A stretch of 64,000 nt of DNA, from NCBI RefSeq assembly GCF_002056795.1, contig NZ_CP020104.1:5465501-5529500 (forward strand), in the 5' to 3' direction. Shown here piece after piece: positions 1-8,015 of this stretch (position 1 is its first letter; each line of letters starts with the position of its first letter). The notes beneath the pieces are model-generated. The model did not search any database. It had not been told where the DNA came from and saw only the letters and a list, made by a program, of their open reading frames with translations. The translations under genes were made by a program, and so were the position numbers. Source of the stretch: Spirosoma aerolatum (GTDB lineage Bacteria; Bacteroidota; Bacteroidia; Cytophagales; Spirosomataceae).

Positions 1-2
1 TC

Positions 3-176
3 GTGCTGTATGCATCAGTCGACAATATCCTCAACACACACAATGTATACACCTACCGCTATACTCCCGACAACAAAACGCGCTATGCAGTGGGGCCACA
101 ATCGTATCGAAGTTTTTTTGTGGGTGGTGTGATTATGCTTTCCCGAAAAGCCAACGTAAACGTCAACGAATTATAA
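3..176 (+). CDS. TonB-dependent receptor, C-terminal end (partial)
   Basis: An open frame enters from the left edge and ends with TAA, giving 57 residues. It has the alternating polar and aromatic pattern of last beta-strands: YASVDNILN, a tyrosine-rich stretch (VYTYRYTP), then a glycine-rich strand with aromatic residues (SYRSFFVGGVIM). The phrase VDNILN is typical of the final strands of TonB-dependent outer-membrane receptors. The family is inferred from this short tail only. The transported substrate cannot be told, and most of the gene lies outside the window. Confidence 0.6.
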   Translation: MLYASVDNILNTHNVYTYRYTPDNKTRYAVGPQSYRSFFVGGVIMLSRKANVNVNEL

Positions 177-274
177 CTCACTGGCCCGCCCGCTCCAGCG
201 GATCGTTCCAGGCTGGCCATTTAAACCGATGATCGAGTCAAACTGGAACCTGGCTCGCTTAAAACATAAGCTTC

Positions 275-925
275 ATGAAAACCCTTATCCTTCTCGGTAT
301 CTCTACGCTCGGTACAATAGCCCCAGTCTGGGCGCAGTCTGACCAATACAAGCAGGCTATGAGCCAGGCAATCGGCGCCTTGCAAACGCAAACTATGCAG
401 ACTTCAGCTACTGATTTACAGGCGCTAGCCAATCAGTTTGAACGTATCGCCAGTGTTGAAACTAAAGAATGGCTACCCCGGTATTATGCAGGCTTGATGT
501 ACGTTTATCTGGGCTTTACGGGAAAAGATGAAGCCGCCAAAGACAAATACCTGGACCAGGCCGACGCGAATCTGAAAGCAGCCGAAGCCCTCTCACTCAA
601 TAACGACGAGCTGGTTGTACTGAAAGCCTACATTGCCCAGTCGCGAATGGTAGTCGATCCCATGAATCGCTGGCAACAGTACGGCCCATTGGCTCAGGCG
701 GGTATTGAAAAAGCGAAAAGCCTGAATGCCGCCAATCCACGCCCGTATGTACTGGAAGGGACCTCGCTGATGTACACCCCCGAGCAGTTTGGCGGTGGTC
801 CTACTACTGCCTGCCCCGTGCTGAAACAGGCCGCCGAAAAATTTGCTACATTTAAACCTGCCAACGACCTGTCGCCAAACTGGGGGCAAAAGCAGATCGA
901 ACCGCTATTAGCCAAGTGTAAATGA
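275..925 (+). CDS. secreted TPR-like protein of unknown function
   Basis: The protein has 216 residues and begins with a signal peptide (about residues 1-20, cleaved after VWA or AQ). The mature part is mostly helical, with TPR-like spacing of small residues (YYAGLMYVYLG near 70, a lysine/aspartate-rich linker, then DQADANLKAAEAL). A PEQFGGG motif follows near residue 170 and two cysteines lie near the C-terminus. It matches a type of Bacteroidota periplasmic protein with TPR-like helices. No enzyme motif is visible. It sits just upstream of the LytS-type kinase gene with a 94-bp gap holding a hairpin, so co-transcription is possible but unproven. Confidence 0.7.
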   Translation: MKTLILLGISTLGTIAPVWAQSDQYKQAMSQAIGALQTQTMQTSATDLQALANQFERIASVETKEWLPRYYAGLMYVYLGFTGKDEAAKDKYLDQADANLKAAEALSLNNDELVVLKAYIAQSRMVVDPMNRWQQYGPLAQAGIEKAKSLNAANPRPYVLEGTSLMYTPEQFGGGPTTACPVLKQAAEKFATFKPANDLSPNWGQKQIEPLLAKCK

Positions 926-933
926 GTTTACGG

Positions 934-990
934 TTTTCGGCTTACGGATGGTTAACCTATTTCTTATGTCAGCCATTTGTAAGCCGAAAA
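934..990 (+). repeat. intergenic inverted repeat before the LytS-type gene
   Basis: The left arm at 934-951 (TTTTCGGCTTACGGATGG) pairs with 973-990 at 16 of 18 positions, with a 21-nt loop. Flanking GTTTACGG and ACCGTAA blocks can extend the stem with a bulge. It fills the gap between two same-strand genes. It may be an attenuator or a dispersed palindromic repeat. There is no poly-T run, so a simple intrinsic terminator is less likely. Confidence 0.6.
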
Positions 991-1019
991 CTGAAGACCG
1001 TAACCCGTAAACGAAGAAA

Positions 1020-2495
1020 ATGACGCGCGAACAACTCATTGGTACGATTGGCAAGAATGGCCGACGGGTCAATATGATGGGCTCCGATCTGGAACATTTC
1101 GACTTTAGCGGCCTTGACCTGACCCAAGCTGATCTAAGCTTTTCGAACCTCGGTAAAGCTAACTTTCGGGGAGCCATTCTCCGGCAGGCCAACTTAAGTT
1201 TCTCCAATCTGGAAGGGGCCGACTTTACGGATGCGGACCTCTACGAAGCCAACCTGAATTTCAGTTCACTAGAAGAGGTAAACCTGACCGGAGCCAATGT
1301 TGAAGGAGCTACCTTCAACTTTTCAGGTCGGAGCAAATACCGTTCAAAATCGGAAATACGTCCTGAGCCGATTACATTAACCACCATTCTACAAAAACCA
1401 GGTTGGGGAACGCTGATTGGAATGATGTTAGGGGCCCTGCTGATCTACGGCTCGAACGCCATCATCTACTTTACCAATCTGATTCTGACCACTCAGGACC
1501 CGAACATGGTGGGTTTGTATCGGTTTCTGGTCGTTCAGAATATGACCGATGGTGCAGTTACATATCTGCTGACCTGGGCACTCTCAGGCTGGCTCATTAA
1601 TCAGTTTCCGGCCATATGGGTCCGGCATGTGTTTATGAGCCTGATTATCATTTGTAGCTTCACTATCGTGAATATGGGTCTTTATGAGGTTCTGGGACGG
1701 CCTCATGTCGAAGTGCTGCTGAAACGTCCAGAGGGCATCGATCAAACAGCGCCCTGGTATGCCTATGTGATGGGAGATCTGCTGATTGCCAACCTGTTTT
1801 TGTACGTATTACAACAAGGCAGGCAACTGACGCGTAAGCTCTCCGAGCAGGAATTCCAGTTGCTGAATCTGGAAAAACTGAAAACCCGTGCCGAACTAGA
1901 CGCTTTACAAGCCAAAATTAACCCGCATTTTCTGTACAATGCCCTCAACAGCATTGCCAGCCTGGTTCACGAAGACCCCGACAAGGCCGAAGAAATGACG
2001 CTACTCTTGTCCAAACTATTTCGGTATTCGACCGGACGCAACGGCGAGCTGTACGCAACCCTGTCGGACGAACTGGAAATGGTTCGCACCTATCTACAGG
2101 TAGAGCAGGTCCGGTTTGGCAATCGACTCGCGTTCAGCGTAGAAGTGTCCGACCCGTCGCTGAATGACCTGAAATTACCACAGTTTCTATTGCAGCCCAT
2201 TGTCGAAAACGCCATCAAACATGGTATTGCCAAACGGGCCGATTCGGGTCGGATCGACGTCAGAATTTACGAAAAAGCCAAAGAGTTACACCTGTGTGTA
2301 CACGACAATGGCCCGTCTTTTCCCGACGATATGGACGGCGGCTATGGCCTTCGCAGTATTCAGGATAAACTAAAACTACTATATGGCAACGATGCCCGCG
2401 TTGAACTCCAGAACTGGCCGCTTAAACAGGTGTTGATCTCGATCAGCATGGATAAAATTCGTAATACCGATACCGCTGTAACTCCCGACGCTTAA
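1020..2495 (+). CDS. LytS-type sensor histidine kinase with N-terminal pentapeptide repeats
   Basis: The protein has 491 residues. Residues about 20-102 are pentapeptide repeats (units such as ADLSF, ANFRG, ADLYE, ANLNF), predicted to form a right-handed beta-helix. Residues 130-265 hold about four membrane helices. A coiled linker (about 268-298) leads to the His_kinase domain, where INPHFLYNAL carries the phospho-acceptor His303. An HATPase follows, with VENAIKHG and GYGLRSI boxes. The family signals to LytTR regulators, and such a regulator starts 12 bp downstream, so the pair is almost certainly an operon. Pentapeptide repeats fused to this kinase class are an unusual sensor arrangement. 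The signal sensed is unknown. Confidence 0.9.
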   Translation: MTREQLIGTIGKNGRRVNMMGSDLEHFDFSGLDLTQADLSFSNLGKANFRGAILRQANLSFSNLEGADFTDADLYEANLNFSSLEEVNLTGANVEGATFNFSGRSKYRSKSEIRPEPITLTTILQKPGWGTLIGMMLGALLIYGSNAIIYFTNLILTTQDPNMVGLYRFLVVQNMTDGAVTYLLTWALSGWLINQFPAIWVRHVFMSLIIICSFTIVNMGLYEVLGRPHVEVLLKRPEGIDQTAPWYAYVMGDLLIANLFLYVLQQGRQLTRKLSEQEFQLLNLEKLKTRAELDALQAKINPHFLYNALNSIASLVHEDPDKAEEMTLLLSKLFRYSTGRNGELYATLSDELEMVRTYLQVEQVRFGNRLAFSVEVSDPSLNDLKLPQFLLQPIVENAIKHGIAKRADSGRIDVRIYEKAKELHLCVHDNGPSFPDDMDGGYGLRSIQDKLKLLYGNDARVELQNWPLKQVLISISMDKIRNTDTAVTPDA

Positions 2496-2507
2496 TCTCA
2501 ACGCGTT

Positions 2508-3290
2508 ATGACTTTCCCCCTAAAAACCATACTGATCGACGACGAATCGCTGGCCATCAGCCGATTGCGCCGATTGCTCGATAAACACCGCGACACGTTC
2601 GACATTATAGGCGAAGCCACCAACGGAGCTGAAGGACTAACCCTGATTGAAGCCGAACACCCGGACATTATTTTCCTTGACATCGAAATGCCCTTGCTAA
2701 ATGGGTTCGAAATGCTGGCAAAAGTGACCACTGTACCGATGGTAGTGTTTGCCACGGCCTTCAATCAATACGCCATCCGTGCCTTTGAAGAAAACTCAGT
2801 CGACTACCTGCTCAAGCCGATTGAAGCCGATCGGCTAGCCCGAACCGCCCAAAAAATCCGTAACCTGGTCGAACGGAACGATTCGAGTCAACCCGTCAGT
2901 AACCCTATGACCGACAGTGTGATGCGCTTACTGGCCCAGATGCAACCGAAGAAGGAGATTTATTCGATCTCGGTTAAAACCGGCGAAAAAATCATTCTGA
3001 TACCTCTGTCTGATATTGCGTACTTTGAGGCTGAAGATAAATACGTTTTCCTGGCCACCCTCGACGGCCAGAAATACCTGACCAGTTACACGCTGACGAC
3101 GCTCAACGAAAAACTACCCGATACGTTCGTACGCATCAGTCGGTCGGTTATGGTCAATCGGCATAAGATTGGTGAAATCCACCGCCATTTCGACGGTAAA
3201 TTCGTATTGGCGATGAACGACCGGAAAGGAACGAAACTGACCAGTGGCAGCACGTATGGCGAAGCGGTGCGGCAGTTGATGGAGTTATAG
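2508..3290 (+). CDS. LytTR-family response regulator
   Basis: The protein has 260 residues. The receiver domain (1-120) has the acidic pair at 11-12, phospho-acceptor Asp58 in FLDIEMP and Lys103 in LLKP. The C-terminal half (about 155-258) is a LytTR DNA-binding domain, with the signatures IAYFEAEDKY, FVRISRSVMVN and a conserved HKIGEI stretch. It is the partner of the kinase gene 12 bp upstream. LytTR proteins bind direct repeats in promoters, but the targets here are not identifiable from the window. Confidence 0.93.
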   Translation: MTFPLKTILIDDESLAISRLRRLLDKHRDTFDIIGEATNGAEGLTLIEAEHPDIIFLDIEMPLLNGFEMLAKVTTVPMVVFATAFNQYAIRAFEENSVDYLLKPIEADRLARTAQKIRNLVERNDSSQPVSNPMTDSVMRLLAQMQPKKEIYSISVKTGEKIILIPLSDIAYFEAEDKYVFLATLDGQKYLTSYTLTTLNEKLPDTFVRISRSVMVNRHKIGEIHRHFDGKFVLAMNDRKGTKLTSGSTYGEAVRQLMEL

Positions 3291-3410
3291 AGGCTGTGTA
3301 TCCATTAATTTTCCTGTCTATACAACCTTACCCATCCGTTTAGGGTCTACATCTACTGAACGAGAGTTTGGCCTAAAGCCATTAGCTTTGTACTTAAATA
3401 GGCATGGCAT

Positions 3411-3746
3411 ATGAGCAAGAAAAACAGGTCGGGAATCGTATTTTCCACCAATCCAGATTTTCACTATGAATCAGACGAGCCATCGGAGGCCGAGACGCTG
3501 CCTGCTGTTCAGCAAAACCTGAAAATCTGGCTGGTTAAACTAGGTGGAAATAAAGTTGTTACCACTGTCCGAGGATTTATCGGCAGTACGGCTGATTTGG
3601 CCGATTTAGGCAAGCAGCTCAAAACAGCCTGTGGATCGGGAGGATCGACCAAAGACGACGAAATTCTGATTCAGGGCGATCACCGCGACAAAGTCCTGAC
3701 CTGGTTGGCCAGCAAAGGCTACAAAGCGAAGAAAGCAGGCGGTTGA
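3411..3746 (+). CDS. translation initiation factor SUI1/eIF1 family protein (YciH-like)
   Basis: The protein has 111 residues. The C-terminal 75 residues match the SUI1 fold: LGGNKVVTTVRGF is the basic strand-turn, then LGKQLKTACGSGGS, then DDEILIQGDHRDKV and a lysine-rich tail. The glycine-rich CGSGGS loop is typical of bacterial YciH. Members bind the small ribosomal subunit near the P site; their role in bacteria is not fully settled. The first 35 residues are polar and probably disordered. A TAGCTTTG box at 3383-3390 resembles a Bacteroidota -7 element, but no well-spaced -33 box was found. Confidence 0.88.
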   Translation: MSKKNRSGIVFSTNPDFHYESDEPSEAETLPAVQQNLKIWLVKLGGNKVVTTVRGFIGSTADLADLGKQLKTACGSGGSTKDDEILIQGDHRDKVLTWLASKGYKAKKAGG

Positions 3747-3798
3747 TTATCGTCATCTTCCGTCAAACGACTACCTCACGAACCACTCCTCCTTCTCC

Positions 3799-4452
3799 AT
3801 GAAACACAATCTACTTACACTAGTCGTACTGATCTGCTCAGGCATAGCCCACGCCCAATCCTGGCAAGGGCAGATCGGTATTAATCTGGCTACGCTACCA
3901 GGTCGGTCAATCGAATTAACCACCGCCTGGAGCCCGGACCTGAACCGTTGGGCGCTGGTGGCTAGCGCGGGGTATACCTATCAGAATCATGCCAGTCGAA
4001 TCCCTTCCGGCTATTTGTGTGATTGCGGCCTCAGCGCCATCAATACGTCGGGCGCTTCGGCCAAAGTTGGTGCGCGAATCGACGCCATTCGGACGGTCAA
4101 ACCCACCACCCGAATTGGCCTGCCGATTGGCGTACTGCTGATTGGCTCCCAGTATGACCAGAACGCCACGATTCGATCATTTCCGAGCGGACAGGACATT
4201 TTTTCCACGCAATCGGCAAGCGGATTTATAATGGGGTTAGGTGTAACCGCAGCGATGAACATCCGGTTTTCGCCACGCTGGAATATGGACCTCGGCCTCC
4301 AGAAATTTATCGGACTGAGCAAACGTACGGATTATCTGCTCTTTGATAAGTACATGACCTACCAGCCGGGCATTGGCCTCACAAACTGGGACACGTTCTG
4401 GCCGGGCATACAGGGAATTGCTACGCTAAACTATCGGTTTCATTCACGGTAA
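3799..4452 (+). CDS. secreted outer-membrane-like protein of unknown function
   Basis: The protein has 217 residues and starts with a clear signal peptide (residues 1-19, ending AHAQ). The mature part alternates hydrophobic and polar residues with many glycines and aromatics, as in small beta-barrels, and ends in NYRFHSR. Two cysteines sit in YLCDCG near residue 75. No specific family is recognised. It lies 52 bp after the SUI1 gene on the same strand. A weak inverted repeat (GGTAAACC at 4448 and GGTTTACC at 4504) begins at its stop codon and may end transcription. Confidence 0.65.
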   Translation: MKHNLLTLVVLICSGIAHAQSWQGQIGINLATLPGRSIELTTAWSPDLNRWALVASAGYTYQNHASRIPSGYLCDCGLSAINTSGASAKVGARIDAIRTVKPTTRIGLPIGVLLIGSQYDQNATIRSFPSGQDIFSTQSASGFIMGLGVTAAMNIRFSPRWNMDLGLQKFIGLSKRTDYLLFDKYMTYQPGIGLTNWDTFWPGIQGIATLNYRFHSR

Positions 4453-4574
4453 ACCAGCCTAAACGTTTCAGTGAACGCATCCCCTGGGCGCTGTAATGAA
4501 ATCGGTTTACCAAAAACCTTTCTGTTGGCTTCGGGGTTATGGGCGAAACAGAAACCATTCCGTTCATAGTCCTC

Positions 4575-5291
4575 ATGGCAGATAGTATCAAAACCGCACT
4601 TATTACGGGCGGCTCAAAAGGCATCGGCTACGGTATTGCCGAAGTGCTCATCAACGAAGGAATTCGGGTAGCTATTACCAGCCGCTCGTCGGTAGCCGCC
4701 GAATTGGCAGCCGCCAAACTGAATGACATCAAGCCCGGTTATGCATTAGGCATCGGTGCCGATGTACGCGATTTAGCCTCACAGCAACGAGCCGTCGACA
4801 CTATTCTACAAACATGGGGGCGGCTGGATTATGCGATCGCGAATGCCGGTGTCGGCCACTTTGCGTCCATTCAGGACCTTACCCCCGAACTGTGGCACGA
4901 AACCATAGACATCAACCTGACTGGCGTATTTTACACCGCCAAAGCAGCTCTCGACGCCCTGAAGAAATCGGAAGGCTACTTCATTACCATTGCCAGTCTG
5001 GCGGGTACAAACTTCTTCGAGAAAGGAGCGGCTTATAACGCCAGCAAATTCGGACTGGTCGGGTTCACACAAGCGGTCATGCTCGACCTGCGAAACGAAG
5101 GCATCAAAGTATCGACCATCATGCCGGGTTCGGTTGCTACGTACTTCAACGACCACCAGCCCAGCGAAAAAGACGCCTGGAAAATCCAGCCGGAAGATAT
5201 TGGTCAGATCGTTTCGGACCTGATCAAAATGCCCGCCCGCACGCTCCCCAGTAAAATTGAAGTACGCCCAACCCGTCCAGGAGGGAAATAG
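4575..5291 (+). CDS. short-chain dehydrogenase/reductase
   Basis: The protein has 238 residues from the chosen start. It has the classical SDR Rossmann motif TGGSKGIG at about residues 11-18, the NAG motif in IANAGVG, the catalytic Ser in ITIASLAG, and YNASK with the catalytic Tyr and Lys. PGSV follows as the usual cofactor loop. SDRs of this type reduce or oxidise alcohols with NAD(P)H; the substrate is unknown. An upstream ATG at 4539 is in frame, but the ATG at 4575 gives the usual SDR N-terminus directly before the Rossmann strand. The gene ends exactly at a long palindromic repeat. Confidence 0.9.
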   Translation: MADSIKTALITGGSKGIGYGIAEVLINEGIRVAITSRSSVAAELAAAKLNDIKPGYALGIGADVRDLASQQRAVDTILQTWGRLDYAIANAGVGHFASIQDLTPELWHETIDINLTGVFYTAKAALDALKKSEGYFITIASLAGTNFFEKGAAYNASKFGLVGFTQAVMLDLRNEGIKVSTIMPGSVATYFNDHQPSEKDAWKIQPEDIGQIVSDLIKMPARTLPSKIEVRPTRPGGK

Positions 5292-5387
5292 ATAGATGTT
5301 ATTGATGAGCGTAACGCGGGAGGAAACCCGCGCTCTTCTTTTTAATCGCGGGTTTCCTCCCACGTTACGCTCATCAATAACATCTAT
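5292..5387. repeat. long palindromic repeat, GCGGGTTTC family copy 1
   Basis: The arms at 5292-5332 and 5347-5387 match at 40 of 41 positions around a 14-nt pyrimidine-rich loop. The inner stem (GGAAACCCGCG) and the loop (CTCTTCTTTTTAAT) are nearly the same as in the element at 7861-7923, and the stem recurs at 22837-22892. This copy fills the space between the convergent SDR and ankyrin genes and touches both stop codons. It could act as a bidirectional terminator, but the shared sequence points to a dispersed repeat family. Confidence 0.9.
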
Positions 5388-5863
5388 AACCATTGCAACG
5401 CTTCTTCATTGCTCTTTTGAATGGCTAGATCGCGGGCGGTCAACCCCCGGCTATCCTCAATAGAAGCATCAGCGCCATGATCCAGTAACAGTCTGGCCAG
5501 TTCATTTCGGCCAAAAAGGACAGCAAACATCAGAGCTGTACTACCGTTGACATTCTGTCTATTCAAATCGGCCCCACTCTCGATCAACGAACGGGCAATG
5601 TCAGGATAGCCTTTAAAAGAAACGCCCATCAGCGCCGTGTTGCCGTGTACGTCCTGTCCATTCACATCGGCATTGGCGTCCAGCAAAACCCGGATCGCTT
5701 CCAAATGACCGCTATACGTAGCCAGAATCAACGGCGTAAATCCCTGCTCATTCTGGATGTTGACCTCTACCCCATTATCAATAAGTTGGTTCAGGTAACG
5801 AACATCGCCGTTGCGAGCGGCCTCAAAAAGCAAATCTTCGGGCCGGGTAGATTGGCTAGACAT
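5384..5863 (-). CDS. ankyrin-repeat protein
   Basis: The protein has 159 residues from the chosen start. It holds about four ankyrin repeats, seen as GFTPLILATYSGHLEAIRVL, GNTALMGVSFKGYPDIARSL, GSTALMFAVLFGRNELARLL and a final GLTARDLAI unit, with consensus DANADVNGQD-type loops. No other domain and no signal peptide were found, so it is probably a cytoplasmic protein-binding module. In-frame starts at 5911 and 5887 exist, but they add a less conserved N-terminus. Its stop codon lies inside the last bases of the palindromic repeat. The binding partner is unknown. Confidence 0.85.
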   Translation of the reverse strand: MSSQSTRPEDLLFEAARNGDVRYLNQLIDNGVEVNIQNEQGFTPLILATYSGHLEAIRVLLDANADVNGQDVHGNTALMGVSFKGYPDIARSLIESGADLNRQNVNGSTALMFAVLFGRNELARLLLDHGADASIEDSRGLTARDLAIQKSNEEALQWL

Positions 5864-6036
5864 AGTGAATGTGTTTAAGTTGGTCATGAAGTAAACACTT
5901 GACAACGACATCTTTGTTCTGAAAATAGCAACGAAAACTCAGCAAACTTCTGGATTGAATCTCTGATTCACACCTATTCCTTGCAGACTTCTCCAAAGTT
6001 CTGAACTTTGAGGAAGTGGCCTTCTTCTCCCGCATC

Positions 6037-7206
6037 ATGGTTTCCTTTGGTATCGATCGCTTCCTAGAACAGGCAGTAAATTTTCAGCAACAACGGATTG
6101 CTCTTGTCACCAATCAGGCCGCTACCACGGCCTCGTATATACCTTCCCGGCATGCTTTGCTAACTGCTGGATTTCCGGTAACCAAATTGTTCTCCCCTGA
6201 GCATGGGCTGGATTCGATTGGCGAAGATGGCAGGCCTATGCCGAATGGAACGGATCCATTGACGGGTCTTCCTATTGTCAGTCTATACGGTACCAAACTT
6301 CAGCCTTCAGCTGACGACCTGGCCGATATTGATGTGGTCATTGTGGATTTACCCGACATCGGTTGCCGATTTTACACCTACCTGTGGACGCTTACGCACG
6401 TTATGGAAGCCTGTTCGCACTATGACAAACCATTAATTCTGCTCGACCGACCAAATCCGCTTTCCGGGCGAATAGATCAAGTTGAAGGCCCTATCCTCGA
6501 TGAATCCACCTGCTCGTCCTTTATTGGCCGATGGGCTATTCCGCTCCGACACGCCTGCACCTTTGGCGAATTGGCCCGGTACTGGCAACATCAACGTTTT
6601 TCCAATCTATCAGTTACTGTTGTAAAAGCCGAAGGCTGGCACCGGACTTATTTTTCACGCGATTGGCAACCCTCGTTTGTTCCAACCTCGCCAGCTATGG
6701 TCAATTCGGAATCGGCTGTCCTTTATCCGGGCTTGGGCCTGCTGGAAGCCACTAATCTGAGCGAAGGACGCGGAACCGCAACCCCGTTCCAACTGGCTGG
6801 TGCGCCCTGGCTGGATGCATATACGCTTACGAATCAATTCAATGCGATGGCCGTTCCGGGTATTATTGCCCGTGCCTTGACGTTTACACCCCAAAGTGGT
6901 AAATACGCTGGTGAACTATGCCAGGGGGTGATGTTTCACATTACGGATGCTACTGTATTTAAGGCGGTTTTGTCTGGGATGCTTTTCATTAAGCTTGTCT
7001 ACGACTTTCATCCCGACGAGTTTAGCTGGGCTCCCTACCCCACTTACGTGAACCCAACGGGAAATCAACACCTGGACAAGCTCCTGGGTATACCTGACTC
7101 AGAAGCCTTGTTCGAGCAACCATTCGATTCGTTTCTGCAAACGAGTCAGACAGTAACTGACTGTAGGAGGTGGGAAGAGATGATTAAGCCGTATTTACTG
7201 TATTAA
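6037..7206 (+). CDS. namZ: DUF1343 / NamZ-type exo-beta-N-acetylmuramidase
   Basis: The protein has 389 residues. It shows the DUF1343 signatures RIALVTNQA near residue 20, KLFSPEHGLD, a long YGTKLQP stretch, DLPDIGCRFYTYLWTL, LLDRPNPLSG and a C-terminal block with YPTYVNPTG. The family (CAZy GH171) releases terminal MurNAc from peptidoglycan fragments in wall recycling. Most relatives carry a signal peptide; none is visible here, so this copy may work in the cytoplasm, or its true start is different. A GTG at 6016 is also in frame, but the ATG at 6037 fits the family N-terminus better. Flanking genes give no pathway context. Confidence 0.85.
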   Translation: MVSFGIDRFLEQAVNFQQQRIALVTNQAATTASYIPSRHALLTAGFPVTKLFSPEHGLDSIGEDGRPMPNGTDPLTGLPIVSLYGTKLQPSADDLADIDVVIVDLPDIGCRFYTYLWTLTHVMEACSHYDKPLILLDRPNPLSGRIDQVEGPILDESTCSSFIGRWAIPLRHACTFGELARYWQHQRFSNLSVTVVKAEGWHRTYFSRDWQPSFVPTSPAMVNSESAVLYPGLGLLEATNLSEGRGTATPFQLAGAPWLDAYTLTNQFNAMAVPGIIARALTFTPQSGKYAGELCQGVMFHITDATVFKAVLSGMLFIKLVYDFHPDEFSWAPYPTYVNPTGNQHLDKLLGIPDSEALFEQPFDSFLQTSQTVTDCRRWEEMIKPYLLY

Positions 7207-7216
7207 CTTTTAAGAA

Positions 7217-7738
7217 TTAGCCCTCCAATTGCCGTAAACGTTGTTGATTCGTTTGTCGATTGTTTTGCGTTTGCAGATGCAGTTTCCGGTTTAGCTCAAG
7301 CCGCGATTCGTATTTACTGCTCAGCAGCCGCCTGATCGCTTCATTGTGATGATTCAGGATCTTAAGCTTCCGGTTTTCCAGCAGAAGAATGATTCTCTCT
7401 AAATGGGCCAGTAAATCGCCATAATAGATATCCAGTCGTACATACCAATCCTTAAGCCGCGCATCGCCTGATATAGAGGAGGTATAGGACTTGGTCGATA
7501 GGAGTCGCTTCCATTCCTGTTCTAACGCCTGAATGTGAATCTGAATCGGTTGCCCATCAAATGCTTCAACAGGCAGGCACAGGCAATCGCCATTATCGAC
7601 AAGGATAGCAGTCGTCAACGTCCACTGGTTTACAACAAGTTGCGTTAGTAGCTCGAATGCGGATTCATAACTCTGAACCCAGTGAGCCACATTCTCATAG
7701 TGAACTCCTTTATACATTCCGTCCATCAAGAGCATCAT
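7217..7738 (-). CDS. hypothetical protein, 173 residues
   Basis: No family is recognised. There is no signal peptide or membrane segment. The N-terminal half has mixed beta/alpha character with a DNGDCLCLPVEAF core. The C-terminal 60 residues are highly charged and helical (LERIILLLENRKLKIL, then an Asn/Gln/Arg-rich tail), likely a coiled coil. Several ATG codons lie near the start (MMLLMDGM), so the start is uncertain by up to seven residues. It is convergent with namZ, with only 10 bp between the stop codons. Confidence 0.6.
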   Translation of the reverse strand: MMLLMDGMYKGVHYENVAHWVQSYESAFELLTQLVVNQWTLTTAILVDNGDCLCLPVEAFDGQPIQIHIQALEQEWKRLLSTKSYTSSISGDARLKDWYVRLDIYYGDLLAHLERIILLLENRKLKILNHHNEAIRRLLSSKYESRLELNRKLHLQTQNNRQTNQQRLRQLEG

Positions 7739-7860
7739 CGCGTATCGAACTAGTAGAAAACAGTATAAATTGACGGTTTAACCAAACTGACAAATTAAAA
7801 AGCGCTTATCGAATAAACATAACTATATATTTCAAACTATATCTTTCCGGTAAATAAAAC

Positions 7861-7923
7861 TTATAACGTGGGTAGAAACCCGCGCTCTTTTTTTTAAATC
7901 GCGGGTTTCTACCCACGTTATAA
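7861..7923. repeat. palindromic repeat, GCGGGTTTC family copy 2
   Basis: The arms at 7861-7884 and 7900-7923 are perfect 24-bp inverted repeats with a 15-nt loop (CTCTTTTTTTTAAAT). The inner stem (GAAACCCGCG) and loop are shared with the element at 5292-5387. It lies between divergently transcribed genes, upstream of both, so a terminator role for either is unlikely. This supports a dispersed repeat. Confidence 0.9.
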
Positions 7924-8015
7924 TGAGCATCCAACTTCTTAGCCAATCTATTATAGACCATACAGTTCCAACTGTATCCTGAAAATTGGAGTCTATGCTG
8001 TTAAAACATTGTACG

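Noticed and set aside
7861..7923. Reading the GCGGGTTTC hairpin as a terminator
   Set aside because: This copy is upstream of both flanking genes, so there is no transcript end for it to serve.
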